From Anisus vortex (Eukaryota > Mollusca > Gastropoda > Planorbidae), in the NCBI GenBank assembly GCA_949126835.1, contig OX421498.1, forward strand, positions 30,660,581 to 30,724,580: a stretch of DNA of 64,000 nt. The letters are read 5' to 3'. The position numbers and the translations under genes were made by a program. Shown here piece by piece: positions 39,150 to 46,271 of this stretch (position 1 is its first letter; every line of letters starts with the position of its first letter). The notes under the pieces are model-generated. The model searched no databases, was not told the origin of the DNA, and saw only the letters and a program-made list of their open reading frames with translations.

Positions 39150-40249
39150 TCTATATATATAGGCTATATATGTAAATTATGTAGGCGTACATACAAAATA
39201 ACCTTCTTTATAGAAGGAGCGTCTGTAATGTAGGCTATAAAAGATAAATAGACTATTCAATAGTTATATTTAATTTATACAGACTGGACATTTGGCCTAG
39301 TGCCAGTAGGCTACAGCTAAAAGTGGGTTCACTACAGTTAAGCTTATAAAGTACGTTTAAAATTTAAAACAAAAAATAATATAAGAATATAAGTTATAGT
39401 AGATATATGCATGGGCTATATGCTATATTATATTATATATAGGAATATAGGCCTAGTTATAAAAATCACAATGGCCAACTGATGGTCTTATAAAGATAAT
39501 ATAATAGATGTGTAAACTACAGTAAAAAAAAACACACACAAGTAACCAAAAAAAAAACTTACTGAGGCCATGACATCCTCGTCTGTCTCCGGCTCCGGTT
39601 CTGCCCAATCCACGGCAATTGTGTGCCCCCAGAGCTGCACCCGGCCTGGTATCAGCTTTCTTCGGGCCATCGCTGCGGCCCGGTGGTTTTCGTACTCCAC
39701 GAAGGCGAAGCCCCGGTTCTTGGATTTATCCACGGCACTCGGGTAAACGATCACGTCCACCACGCCTTCAGTTATCTTGGACATCTCCCCCAGGATGTCC
39801 TCCCTGAGCTTGGTCTTGGGGATGCCGCCCACGAACAGCCGGCAGTTGTCCACGCTCAGGCAGACCCCGAGGAACCTGCCCTTGCAGATCTCGTGGTTGT
39901 TCAGCTGCTTCACGGCCCTCTTGGCGTCGGACCTGAGGGCGTAGGTGCAGAAGGCGAAGCCCCTGTTGCTGCCGCTGAAGTCCATCATGAGGCGGAACTC
40001 GTAGATGCGGCCCACGCCCATGAACACGGGGACGAGGAGATCCTCGTAAACGTCCCTGGGAATTTTGCCAATGAAGATCTCGCATCCTCTGGTGGGCGGC
40101 GGGCCCACCCAGTCCGGCGGCGGGCCGCCGAACTTTCTCTGCCCGTTCTCTTGAACAAGAGTATAGCCAGTCTGGTTGATTAAATTGAGCAGTGCGTTTT
40201 CATTGGGCGCCCCTGTTACTCCCTGGATCGCGGGCTTCGCCAACTCCAT
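10424..40249 (-). CDS. A1CF: A1CF/RBM46/RBM47-type RNA-binding protein, nine coding exons, 505 aa
   Basis: Predicted nuclear/cytoplasmic RNA-binding protein of the A1CF-RBM46-RBM47 family. Exons (minus strand, in order): 40249-39563, 23177-22997, 22516-22428, 21416-21346, 20413-20278, 19957-19868, 18386-18273, 17332-17212, 10452-10424. Every junction has GT/AG and the phases agree (0,1,0,2,0,0,0,1). Residues about 56-132 are RRM1 (RNP2 EIFIGK, RNP1 NRGFAFCTY), 136-213 RRM2 ([15 protein letters not shown]), 230-306 RRM3 ([14 protein letters not shown]), 354-369 an RG-rich stretch, and about 417-497 the DND1/A1CF-type dsRNA-binding domain with VYQLHSAI and SIPALASQ, closest in my memory to vertebrate A1CF. 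Human A1CF is somewhat longer; this protein stops soon after the dsRBD. Vertebrate A1CF serves APOBEC1 in apoB mRNA editing, while RBM46/47 bind and stabilise mRNAs. The editing role should not be carried over to an invertebrate. A single ancestral gene is my inference. Confidence 0.9.
11221..11470 (+). mobile_element. tRNA-derived SINE, copy 1
   Basis: B-box GGATTCAAATCC, then a conserved body shared with the copies at 17.6 and 21.0 kb: CCAGGACT.GAGGGTGTCC, GGCCACAGAAACTAGT, GCTTCACTGC and GAATACTTTACC. Diverged, with no clear target duplication. Confidence 0.8.
11826..11981 (+). mobile_element. LINE 3' fragment
   Basis: The translated start resembles the ORF end of the 46 kb LINE (GNGFPEQTR..). 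It ends in a decayed tail AATAATCTTTAGCATAGTAG then GAGCATCTGTAA. Old copy, non-functional. Confidence 0.75.
14876..15798. repeat. 28-bp minisatellite, about 33 copies
   Basis: Unit AACACCAACAGAGATGGATA GACTCAGG. Copies are nearly identical; single-base variants occur near 14917 (GATTCAGG), 15006 (CAGAAACACC) and 15473 (AGATAGATAG). Intronic. Confidence 0.97.
17212..17332 (-). CDS. A1CF: A1CF-like exon 8: dsRBD, second half (residues 457-497)
   Basis: 121 nt between acceptor GTTTCAG and donor GTAAG. It encodes [20 protein letters not shown] then [20 protein letters not shown]. Family features are IPALA.Q, a PNKLC..VEEAK..AA helix and LGIP. It ends with one base of Asn497. Confidence 0.92.
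17585..17825 (+). mobile_element. tRNA-derived SINE, copy 2
   Basis: Same family as the copies at 11.2 and 21.0 kb: B-box-like GGGTTTAAATCC, GCTGGCCACACAATCACC, then GTGAACTCTGCTTTAATAGC. Diverged. Lies in intron 7. Confidence 0.7.
18273..18386 (-). CDS. A1CF: A1CF-like exon 7: dsRBD, first half (residues 419-456)
   Basis: 114 nt, phase 0/0. It encodes [20 protein letters not shown] then [18 protein letters not shown]. The [19 protein letters not shown] pattern is characteristic of the A1CF dsRBD. Donor GTAGTT. Confidence 0.93.
19868..19957 (-). CDS. A1CF: A1CF-like exon 6: pre-dsRBD motif (residues 389-418)
   Basis: 90 nt, phase 0 on both sides. It encodes [20 protein letters not shown] and [10 protein letters not shown], which matches the LFDLLPGMELTP..P..LKP segment preceding the dsRNA-binding domain in vertebrate A1CF. 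Acceptor CACCAG, donor GTAGAA. Confidence 0.92.
20278..20413 (-). CDS. A1CF: A1CF-like exon 5: RG-rich linker (residues 343-388)
   Basis: 136 nt between acceptor TTTTCAG and donor GTAGAT. It encodes an arginine/glycine-rich stretch ([16 protein letters not shown], residues 354-369) followed by [20 protein letters not shown] linkers bind RNA non-specifically and are arginine-methylation targets in many RRM proteins; that role here is inferred. Splice phases match exons 4 and 6. Confidence 0.87.
20999..21263 (+). mobile_element. Full-length tRNA-derived SINE, copy 3
   Basis: The best copy of the family: A-box region about 21003-21030 (GGTGGCCAAAGGGCAGTG), B-box GGGTTCAAATC, then a body ending GGTCCAAAGAATACTTAAC. 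Flanked by 15-bp direct repeats TTACCTGTGTTAAGA (20984-20998) and TTACCAGTGTTAAGA (21264-21278), one mismatch: the footprint of LINE-type retroposition. An open frame on the minus strand is a by-product. Lies in intron 4 of the A1CF-like gene. Confidence 0.92.
21346..21416 (-). CDS. A1CF: A1CF-like exon 4: linker (residues 320-343)
   Basis: 71 nt between acceptor TGATCAG and donor GTAAG, encoding [20 protein letters not shown] and HTG plus two bases of Arg343. The sequence is not a recognised domain, but frame and splice sites fit both neighbours. The 47-bp minisatellite starts about 75 bp upstream of its acceptor in transcript sense; a SINE lies 80 bp beyond its donor. Confidence 0.82.
21491..21963. 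repeat. 47-bp minisatellite, 10 copies
   Basis: The unit runs from TTACAAGATACTGTG to GCCCTTGCCTCCTA. The ten copies look identical. Lies in intron 3, about 75 bp from the acceptor of exon 4. Confidence 0.97.
22428..22516 (-). CDS. A1CF: A1CF-like exon 3: end of RRM3 (residues 290-319)
   Basis: It encodes [20 protein letters not shown], the typical beta4 end of the family's RRM3 (IEV.LAKPV). Acceptor ACAG and donor GTTGTT; the exon ends in phase 0 after SKLAKSK. It is short (89 nt) and recognised by homology and splice consensus. Confidence 0.92.
22997..23177 (-). CDS. A1CF: A1CF-like exon 2: RRM3, first part (residues 230-290)
   Basis: Acceptor ..AACAG precedes GTT CGA ATT, and donor GTACAT follows AAGG. 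It encodes [17 protein letters not shown] and the RNP1 RDYAFVHF. The open frame starting at an internal Met is not the true start: the frame is continuous upstream to the acceptor. The last base begins Gly290, completed in exon 3. Confidence 0.93.
23968..24656. repeat. 22-bp minisatellite, about 31 copies
   Basis: Unit GTTATAATCTATATGTGAGT AT, with rare variants (GTTAGTAT, GTTGTAAT) and two small insertions near 24416 and 24596. In intron 1 of the A1CF-like gene. Confidence 0.97.
25936..26110 (+). mobile_element. LINE 3' fragment
   Basis: Begins CCAGAGTGGCATCCACCCGT (compare GAGTGGCATTCGGGCATGG in the 46 kb LINE) and ends in the family tail AGAAGGAGCGTCTGTAAC. Old and 5'-truncated. Confidence 0.78.
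26716..26752. repeat. GT microsatellite
   Basis: GTGTGTGTGTTTGTGTGT.. run. Confidence 0.85.
27378..27410. repeat. TC/TA microsatellite
   Basis: CTCTCTCTCTATATATATAT.. followed by TAGCCTATATAT. Confidence 0.85.
27558..27638. mobile_element. Tiny piggyBac-like MITE, second copy, 81 bp
   Basis: TTAA boundaries, ends TTAACCCTTCCCGTAC and GACTGTAAGGGTTAA, core CCGCTATATACGCGCCCGGG. It differs from the 6.7 kb copy by about 16 extra bases (TTTATCTATGCTGCC region) left of the core. Confidence 0.65.
28110..28195. repeat. Polypyrimidine CTTTTCTTTTTTTCCCT tandem
   Basis: About four units of a 17-bp pyrimidine-only motif on the plus strand, therefore purine-only on the minus (transcribed) strand. Confidence 0.85.
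28663..30544. mobile_element. hAT element, 1882 bp, with transposase remnant
   Basis: Perfect 8-bp target duplication TATTATAC (28655-28662 and 30545-30552). Ends CACGGATCGGCAACCTACG and inverse GGTTGCCGAACCCTG. Subterminal GGCACGCG motifs recur. At about 29615-30010 a broken plus-strand frame resembles ZBED/GTF2IRD2-type hAT transposases (DI..HLN....GQDQTI-like region), interrupted by stops and shifts. The same family occurs at 49.8 and 52.8 kb. An autonomous ancestor is inferred. Confidence 0.88.
30947..30960. repeat. G14 homopolymer
   Basis: A run of 14 G. A comparable G15 run lies at 31949-31963. Confidence 0.9.
31117..31657. repeat. CA-rich compound minisatellite
   Basis: Variants of ACACAAACACAT and ACACACAC over about 540 bp. 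It stays open in several frames on both strands (Thr/His/Asn/Tyr or Cys/Val/Phe repeats); I do not treat those as genes. Confidence 0.97.
31852..31879. repeat. Perfect 10-bp inverted repeat
   Basis: GTCGAGCTCA - 8-base loop - TGAGCTCGAC in a GC-rich stretch right of the CA array. Confidence 0.75.
32364..32745. mobile_element. hAT MITE, 382 bp
   Basis: Perfect 8-bp duplication GACTATAT (32356-32363 and 32746-32753). Ends CATGGGTCAGGAACCTATGG and inverse AAAGGTTCCCGACCCCTG. Interior rich in GGCTCGC/GGCTCT. Non-coding. Confidence 0.92.
32803..32985 (-). mobile_element. LINE 3' fragment (minus strand)
   Basis: On the minus strand it encodes [20 protein letters not shown], as in the last part of the 46 kb LINE ORF. 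It ends with the tail AATCTTCTTTATAGAAGGAG CGTCTGTAA and (TAAGA)-type repeats. Orientation opposite to the other copies. Confidence 0.88.
33000..33030. repeat. GA microsatellite
   Basis: GAAAGAGAGAGAGAGAGAGA run. Confidence 0.85.
33609..34359. mobile_element. hAT-like MITE with GGTTCTCAAC termini, about 750 bp
   Basis: Ends CATAGGTTCTCAACGGGGGC and inverse GGTTGAGAACCTATG, with GGGGGCGATGAG / GGGGGCGGTGAG subterminal repeats. Flanks AACTAGAG (33598-33605) and AACTAGAC (34360-34367) look like an 8-bp duplication but are offset 3 bp on the left. The core at 34020-34290 is shared with the element at 49756-50617. Confidence 0.72.
34595..34957. repeat. 36-bp minisatellite, about 10 copies
   Basis: Unit TTACAGCCTTGTTCTTTACA GTAATATGAAGTGTAT, with a T/G variant (TATGAAG or TAGGAAG) in the order T,T,T,G,T,G,T,G,G,G. 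A 36-bp period keeps frames open on both strands; the apparent 12-residue repeat proteins are not credible genes. Confidence 0.97.
36393..37146. mobile_element. Candidate hAT-like element with TAGG.ATGTTAA termini
   Basis: Left TAGGGATGTTAATCGAAAAC and right inverse (TTCGGTTTTAACATGCCTA) with subterminal AAACCGG repeats. I see no target duplication, so boundaries are tentative. Confidence 0.45.
37803..38303. mobile_element. hAT-like element, 501 bp
   Basis: Ends TAGGGTTGCCAGACGTCCGG and inverse GTCTGGCAACCCTA. Flanks AGCTAGAC (37795-37802) and CGCTAGAC (38304-38311): 8 bp, one mismatch. Subterminal TCCTCCTTTTTGTCTCTCGG repeats at the right end. Same family as 27156-28058. Confidence 0.85.
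39098..39147. repeat. TA microsatellite
   Basis: About 24 TA units. Confidence 0.95.
39189..39240 (+). mobile_element. LINE-type 3' tail only
   Basis: CCTTCTTTATAGAAGGAGCG TCTGTAATG with no recognisable LINE body upstream. Either a severely truncated LINE insertion or the end of a SINE using the same tail. Confidence 0.65.
39563..40249 (-). CDS. A1CF: A1CF-like exon 1: start codon, RRM1 and RRM2 (residues 1-229)
   Basis: The ATG at 40249 sits in a good context (CACAATGG: A at -3, G at +4). The conserved family segment [18 protein letters not shown] (residues 28-45) precedes RRM1. The exon ends with codon 229 (Ser), followed by donor GTAAG. One uninterrupted exon holds both RRM1 and RRM2. 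It is much richer in G+C, with mostly G/C third positions, than the later exons. Open frames on the opposite strand here are by-products of that composition. The open frame runs 25 codons past the donor as low-complexity intron sequence, which I exclude. Confidence 0.93.
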
Positions 40250-40318
40250 TGTGAAAATACTAATCGAACAAAAACACGAACCGGTACTTGTTGTAAGTCA
40301 GGCTGCCAATTACTACAG

Positions 40319-40325
40319 TTTTATA
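40319..40325 (-). promoter_or_regulatory. TATA box of the A1CF-like gene
   Basis: TATAAAA on the minus strand, 70-76 bp upstream of the ATG, placing a start site near 40290 and a 5' UTR of roughly 40-45 nt. An inverted CCAAT (ATTGG) lies at about 40306-40310. A CpG-rich stretch with a CACGCCC (KLF/Sp1-type) box lies upstream at 40370-40460. Inferred from motif and spacing only. Confidence 0.5.
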
Positions 40326-40499
40326 GACAATGGAAAATCGGAGAGCTAAAAGGGGGAAATCCCCGCGTGCACTGCGCGCGCCGCGTTCAAGAAACAGCAC
40401 ACAAGGCTCGCCACACAGTCGTAACAAACAAGCCACGCCCCTCTTGCATTCGCGGCTTTACTCCGTACAGCAATGCGGCGAATCTCAATCTGTTTGATA

Positions 40500-41234
40500 G
40501 TAGGCTATCCCATTAAAGATGGTTGTGATTTTGTGAGGGGGGGGGGGCAGAGAAGGCATATGCCCGGGGGCGACACTTCCAGGGGGGCGGCAAATGTAGT
40601 CTTTATATAGCAAATATAGCACTAATAAACAAGCAGTTACAGTTTGCAAAAGGGCGGCGTGAAACTTTTGCCCTAAGGCGCTACATAAGTTTGTAAAGGC
40701 TCTGTACGCCTATGTAGCTCATTTCTGAGTTGATTTTGTGTTATTAGTTAATGGATTCCTTACAGAAGAATCATTTTATAGTAAAGGTTTAGGTCTAATC
40801 TAATATGTTAGGCAGCAATTTAGTTTTAATTTAAGTTCTTAGAACATGTGTACTATAGTTCCTTTCAGGCCCCACGAGAGGGGGGTACAGCCGGGGCCCA
40901 TAAGAATTTAGGGGGCCCATGAATAGTAAAATTTAAAAATAAATAAGCATTTACGCTAGTAGGCTTATTTTTTTATTGTTGCTATTAAGCTAAGAGGAGA
41001 TGCCCAAAAACACATTACAATATCACGTGGCGATTTTTGATTTTCTTTGAACGTGTAGGCTACTTGAACATTTTGTTAAATATGCAAAGATGCCTCTAGT
41101 TGTAATATAGGGCCTAATTATTTTCGATAGCATTTAGGATCTCTTTTTTTATTATTTTTCCCCAGAGACACTTCAAATATAGACCTTTGAGCCTTACAGT
41201 TACAGGCTTAGCCTACAGTTCTCCCTTTTAGCTT
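40500..41234. other. Intergenic DNA upstream of the A1CF-like promoter
   Basis: GGGGCGGCAAA / AAGGGCGGCG blocks at 40540-40690 and GGGGCCCAT blocks at 40880-40920 look like remnants of GC-tipped MITEs. No gene seen. Confidence 0.35.
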
Positions 41235-44224
41235 CCCAGCGGGCACAGCTCGGTGTTATCACGTACTTATTTGATTTAAATTAGGGCGATACGGTGATTG
41301 GTCAGAAAATTACGGCGAATCGTTTTGCGTTCCACGTGTGAAACGGTACCAGTGAAATTACGATCTGTTCTAACAAACAATAACGCAATATTTAAACAAA
41401 AACTGAATTATTTCATTGATAAATTACTCAATAAAGATACATTCTGGACATATTAAGTAAAAATAACGCGATTTTAGAAGCTTGTTAAATTAGATTTATT
41501 AAATCACGGGTCCGTTTCTACCACTATTAGACAAGAATCTATTTATAGATATTATTTAATTCTGCTTTTTTACTATCCTTTCTTATGCTGAAACAAAATT
41601 AATTATGTTTATTTTATTATTTTATTAAAAGTTAGCTATTGAACTATATCATTAGATATAGATATTTTTATTAATAATATATATTTAATAAAATAAATTA
41701 AAAAGTTAATAATTTAATAATAATTATAACATGTTTTGAATTTTTTTTTCACGCATAGGCCGAAACTAATTTTTAATTTATTTCAAATTCAAAGAAGTCA
41801 CACTTTTATACCGCCTGAACTTTAAAAAACATTCCAAATCTATAGACTATAGAGTCTACCTGTGCATCTTAACGCTGTTTTATTGGTGTTATAGTTTAGA
41901 TTTTGATATATTATGTTGGTAATCATGATATGCATGAAAATATAACGTAAGTATACGATCGTAGGAAATTATTTTACCTGCGTTAGCCCACTAGTTTTTT
42001 TGGTTTAGTTAGTAGGAATGGTTATTATAATTAAAGATGCATGCTGATGCCCAATTCAAATGTGACGAATAAATGTCAAATTCCTATCCTATTAATATTA
42101 ACAATTAATTTAACGGTTTATTATCATAGACTATTATTTGCAAAATATTATACTAATTAAAGACTATTGTTATAATTGTACAATGAAATTGTATAGCACA
42201 GTAGGCTATACAGTATACATCTAGAATCTAGACTATTCTAGGACTAACAGGATGCTGAGGATGGGTCTTCTCTTGTCTTTGACTTTGAACTTTGAGTTGA
42301 ACAGTTGAAAAAGTCAAAGTAGTTACAGATTGACTGAGATTGTTAAGTAATTCATTCAACATTAATTATTATAATTATTAATATACTCAGTAATACTTCA
42401 CACATAAAACATTAGCTAGAAACTTCAATATTCAATTGGACTAGCAGCTGATTTCTTTAGAAAAAAAGTAGTATGAGTATGATGGCCTATGACTAATGTG
42501 ATGCCTATGGTTACTTTATGAAAGTTTATGTTACTATACTATACTATGTATGAGCAAGGGCAGGCTATGGCCCAATGGCTTTATTATACTTTATATTTTA
42601 AAATATATAAGAATATAGTCCTACTAGAAACATTTAAAAAATAGGGATGACTTTTAGATTTCTACATGCTAACATGCCCATGTAAAAAAAGTACACTGTT
42701 GATATTGATAAATAGTAAGTGTTTTTGTAGTAGGCCTATTACAAATTAGTAGGCCTTTCATAATTATAAACTACAATTTACTTCCATATACCTAATAATT
42801 TATAAAGAGTCCTACCGACCTAAAGTATTAAAGAGAGCTAGGCCTAATTAAAGTTGCTTTTAAAGAAAATATTTAAAAGCTTATAGAGAACCAAGATAAT
42901 TTGCAATGACTTGCCAGAGTAATTTAGTTTATAATGCTAATTTATCTTATGCACAGGACTAAAGCTCAATGGCATTAATTATTAATACAAATCTATTTGA
43001 ATTATCTTATTTACTATCCACAAATTCTGAAAGAAGGTATTAACAGAAAAAGGTAATTTTTCTCTAAGGCAATGTACATGATTGACCAACCAAAACACAA
43101 CAGAAAGTAAAAGATGAAAAATGTATGTTATTGGTAAAGCAATTTTTCACTTAGTAAAAAGCTAATAGTACGATGTGTGCTTATTGGTTGCTTCTGTAGA
43201 ATTGGTACAAAGTCTATTTTATTGTAGAAAAGAAAGTTTTAACGGTTTGCCAAATTGAAATCTATTTAATGTCGTTTTTTTTTTTAATTTTTTTTTTCAG
43301 AGTTAAAGCTTCTAACTTTCTTTTACACGTTAAGGAGATGCTGACTGAGGCTTTACACGCCAATGACAAAGCACATTAATATGGTAATATATTTTTGTAT
43401 ATATTGAATGTATGATAAAATGAATACATATTAAATCATAGGAATTGAGAACATATTACATATAATTTTATATAAAAAAATATTTTGAATTCTTATAATC
43501 ACTAATCAAAAGCTTTCATATCTTTGTAGCAGATTATAGACAGCTGATTTTTTTTAAGACAAAAGTGAAATGATTCCATGGAAAAGTGGCCTGTTGGCTC
43601 ATTATTGAGATGAAAATCACTCTGGCTAATTGTGTAATAGCATGTTACATATAACATGAATTGAGTGTAATAATAAGTAAACTAAGTAAATATGGATTTT
43701 GCTTTATCAACTTTCCAATTTATATGAATTTCTTTAAATTGTTTTAGGTATCCAAATCGCACTACTCTATGGAGTAAATCTGAACAATATGATCAGTGAT
43801 TTCATGAACAGGTAAAACTTGTTTCATTTTGTAAATTTTCTTTTGTTTATTAAGTATTAATTCAAGTTATTTATTATCTGTAATGTGATATTACATTTTT
43901 AAAGATCATAAACAATTTCTTTTCTTTATTAGGTTTATGGCAATTGCTCTATTGTGTCAAATTTTGGAAGGATCTCATGGGCAAAAAATAAGTTTTTGCT
44001 GAAATGTCAGAATTGTTCTATTATCACAGGTAAATTCTTTTTTTCTTTACCATTATTGTGAGATCAAAATGGTACTGTTACTTTATTTATATTTATTTTA
44101 ATTGCAAATACTCTTTAATGTTTCATGTTGTTTTAACATTTACCAAGTGAGCTTTAATTTTTTAATATAATTAGTATAAACAATTATTTCAATGTTCAGT
44201 CTACATTTATGTTCAAAACTATTA

Positions 44225-44993
44225 GTGTGTTAGATCTTTGTAAACTTGTATGTAAATTTATGGGTGTAAATATAATCTATTTATGGGTGTAAGTATAATC
44301 TATTTATGGGTGTAAATATAATCTATTTATGGGTGTAAATATAATCTATTTATGGGTGTAAATATAATCTATTTATGGGTGTAAATATAATCTATTTATG
44401 GGTGTAAATATAATCTATTTATGGGTGTAAATATAATCTATTTATGGGTGTAAGTATAATCTATTTATGGGTGTAAGTATAATCTATTTATGGGTGTAAG
44501 TATAATCTATTTATGGGTGTAAGTATAATCTATTTATGGGTGTAAATATAATCTATTTATGGGTGTAAGTATAATCTATTTATGGGTGTAAGTATAATCT
44601 ATTTATGGGTGTAAATATAATCTATTTATGGGTGTAAATATAATCTATTTATGGGTGTAAGTATAATCTATTTATGGGTGTAAGTATAATCTATTTATGG
44701 GTGTAAGTATAATCTATTTATGGGTGTAAATATAATCTATTTATGGGTGTAAGTATAATCTATTTATGGGTGTAAGTATAATCTATTTATGGGTGTAAAT
44801 ATAATCTATTTATGGGTGTAAATATAATCTATTTATGGGTGTAAATATAATCTATTTATGGGTGTAAATATAATCTATTTATGGGTGTAAATATAATCTA
44901 TTTATGGGTGTAAATATAATCTATTTATGGGTGTAAGTATAATCTATTTATGGGTGTAAATATAATCTATTTATGGGTGTAAATATAATCTAT
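44225..44993. repeat. 23-bp minisatellite, about 32 copies
   Basis: Unit TATAATCTATTTATGGGTGT AAA with an A/G alternative (GTAAATA or GTAAGTA) scattered in blocks. Shares TATAATCTAT and some following bases with the 22-bp array at 24 kb. Confidence 0.97.
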
Positions 44994-45696
44994 GGATAAC
45001 CTATTGGAAATATGAGCATATGTTGTTGTTTTTTCAAATGTAAACTTCATTCTTTTCTAGTTTCTAATAGTTTACCTACTTATATTATTAGCATTAATTG
45101 TTGCAAAATATATATATTTTACTATTTCAATTATTTCCTATCAAGATTGTGTACTGAATGTGTGGCCTAACGCAACAGTTTCTGAAGTCCTAGAGACCAT
45201 TCAAGTCAAGGATGATTAAAGTGCTCCAAACAGAAAATGTAAACAGCTAATCAAGCTATCGCAAAATGTTTTCAGTGTTTATAGAAGAAAAATAAAATTA
45301 CATAGAAGAAAAATAAAATTACTTTACATTATTTGAATTTGTGATTGTTGAAATATCTATTGTAGTCATTACTTTATTTGTTTTGTCAAATTTTGATTGT
45401 AATGCCTCATTTAATAATTGTAGACATTAACAAAAGCTTTGCCACAAATTAACTTTGAATATACTGTTATCATTTAAGCAATAACATAACCATTTTTAAG
45501 AATAACAAAATGATACATTTTTCATGTATTTTCAAAATTCAATAATCTTTTAAGCTAATACTAATATATTTACATTGTCTATTGTAATCTTACTATATAC
45601 TTCAAGAAGTAAATATAATTGCATCATTTCAGATATTTTACACAGAAACTCCATGAACTTTAATTAATGTTTCATAATAATTAGAAATCATACACT

Positions 45697-45714
45697 AATA
45701 ATAATAATAATAAT
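45697..45714. repeat. AAT microsatellite
   Basis: Short (AAT)n run just left of the stem-loop. Confidence 0.8.
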
Positions 45715-45725
45715 TTCTTTTTCAG

Positions 45726-45817
45726 AATACTGCAATGGAATTTGGACAATTAGTCATCTGCTTTATACAGCCAAAGAACATGCAGATGATTAATTGTCCG
45801 AATTCCATTGCAGTATT
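45726..45817. repeat. Stem-loop: 36-bp arms, 20-base loop
   Basis: Arms 45726-45761 (AATACTGCAATGGAATT..) and 45782-45817 (..AATTCCATTGCAGTATT) pair with only two mismatches around a 20-base loop. It would fold as RNA from either strand into a pre-miRNA-sized hairpin. Could equally be a minute MITE or part of the enclosing element. No expression evidence. Confidence 0.9.
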
Positions 45818-46271
45818 TTGATAGAAACAAAAATAAAAACAAGGAGTATTTTGGGGGAGAATTCACGTGAATATTGGTGACTTTGCCACGTGTTTTCACC
45901 GTGATTTCACGGTGTTTCCACGTAGTTTCACATACCTTTCCACGTGATTTTTCACGGTGATTTCACCGGGAAAAATTCACGTGAATTAAGTTTGCGAATC
46001 CAACCTTAAAAATACGTGATTTCACCAAAAATCTGGTCTTTTTTCCACGTTGATAAGACGTGTTGTGCCCGCTGGGTTAGTAGCCAAGACCTAAATGTCG
46101 CTGCATAGGTAGTAGGTACACGGAGGTCAAAGCTAGTTAGTCGGTCTTTTACACTTTAATGATTTCCTGTGGAAGGTAGCATGATTTTAGACAAATGTAT
46201 TGAAAATTTAAAACACATTTTTTTGTCCTTTAACAAAATGTATTTTAGGAATAGTCTTTACAAAAAAATGT

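Larger units (their letters stand above)
23178..39562 (-). other. Intron 1 of the A1CF-like gene (16.4 kb)
   Basis: Holds the 22-bp array, LINE fragments, six or more DNA-transposon copies, the CA-rich array, the 36-bp array and a TA run. Stretches between listed repeats (24.7-25.9, 26.1-27.1, 28.1-28.6, 30.6-31.1, 33.0-33.6, 34.4-34.6, 35.0-35.9 and 38.7-39.5 kb) show no coding exon to me. Confidence 0.6.
41235..46076. mobile_element. Putative 4.8 kb element with CCCAGCGGGCACA termini
   Basis: 13-bp inverted ends CCCAGCGGGCACA and TGTGCCCGCTGGG. The right end has dense subterminal repeats of TTTCAC(G/C)GTGA and CACGTG (45867-46025); the left has fewer related motifs (41260-41365). No clear target duplication and no recognisable transposase. 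The interior is AT-rich with a 23-bp array and a 36-bp stem-loop. That it is one element rather than two unrelated ends is inferred. Confidence 0.5.

Noticed and set aside
39619..40183. 186-codon plus-strand frame across A1CF-like exon 1
   Set aside because: Mirror of the GC-rich coding exon; the minus-strand frame has RRM motifs and correct splice sites.
43265..45250. Possible spliced plus-strand transcript in the 41.2-46.1 kb element (AG and GT sites around 43300, 43747, 43931 and 44030)
   Set aside because: Candidate exons share no continuous frame and match no family I know.
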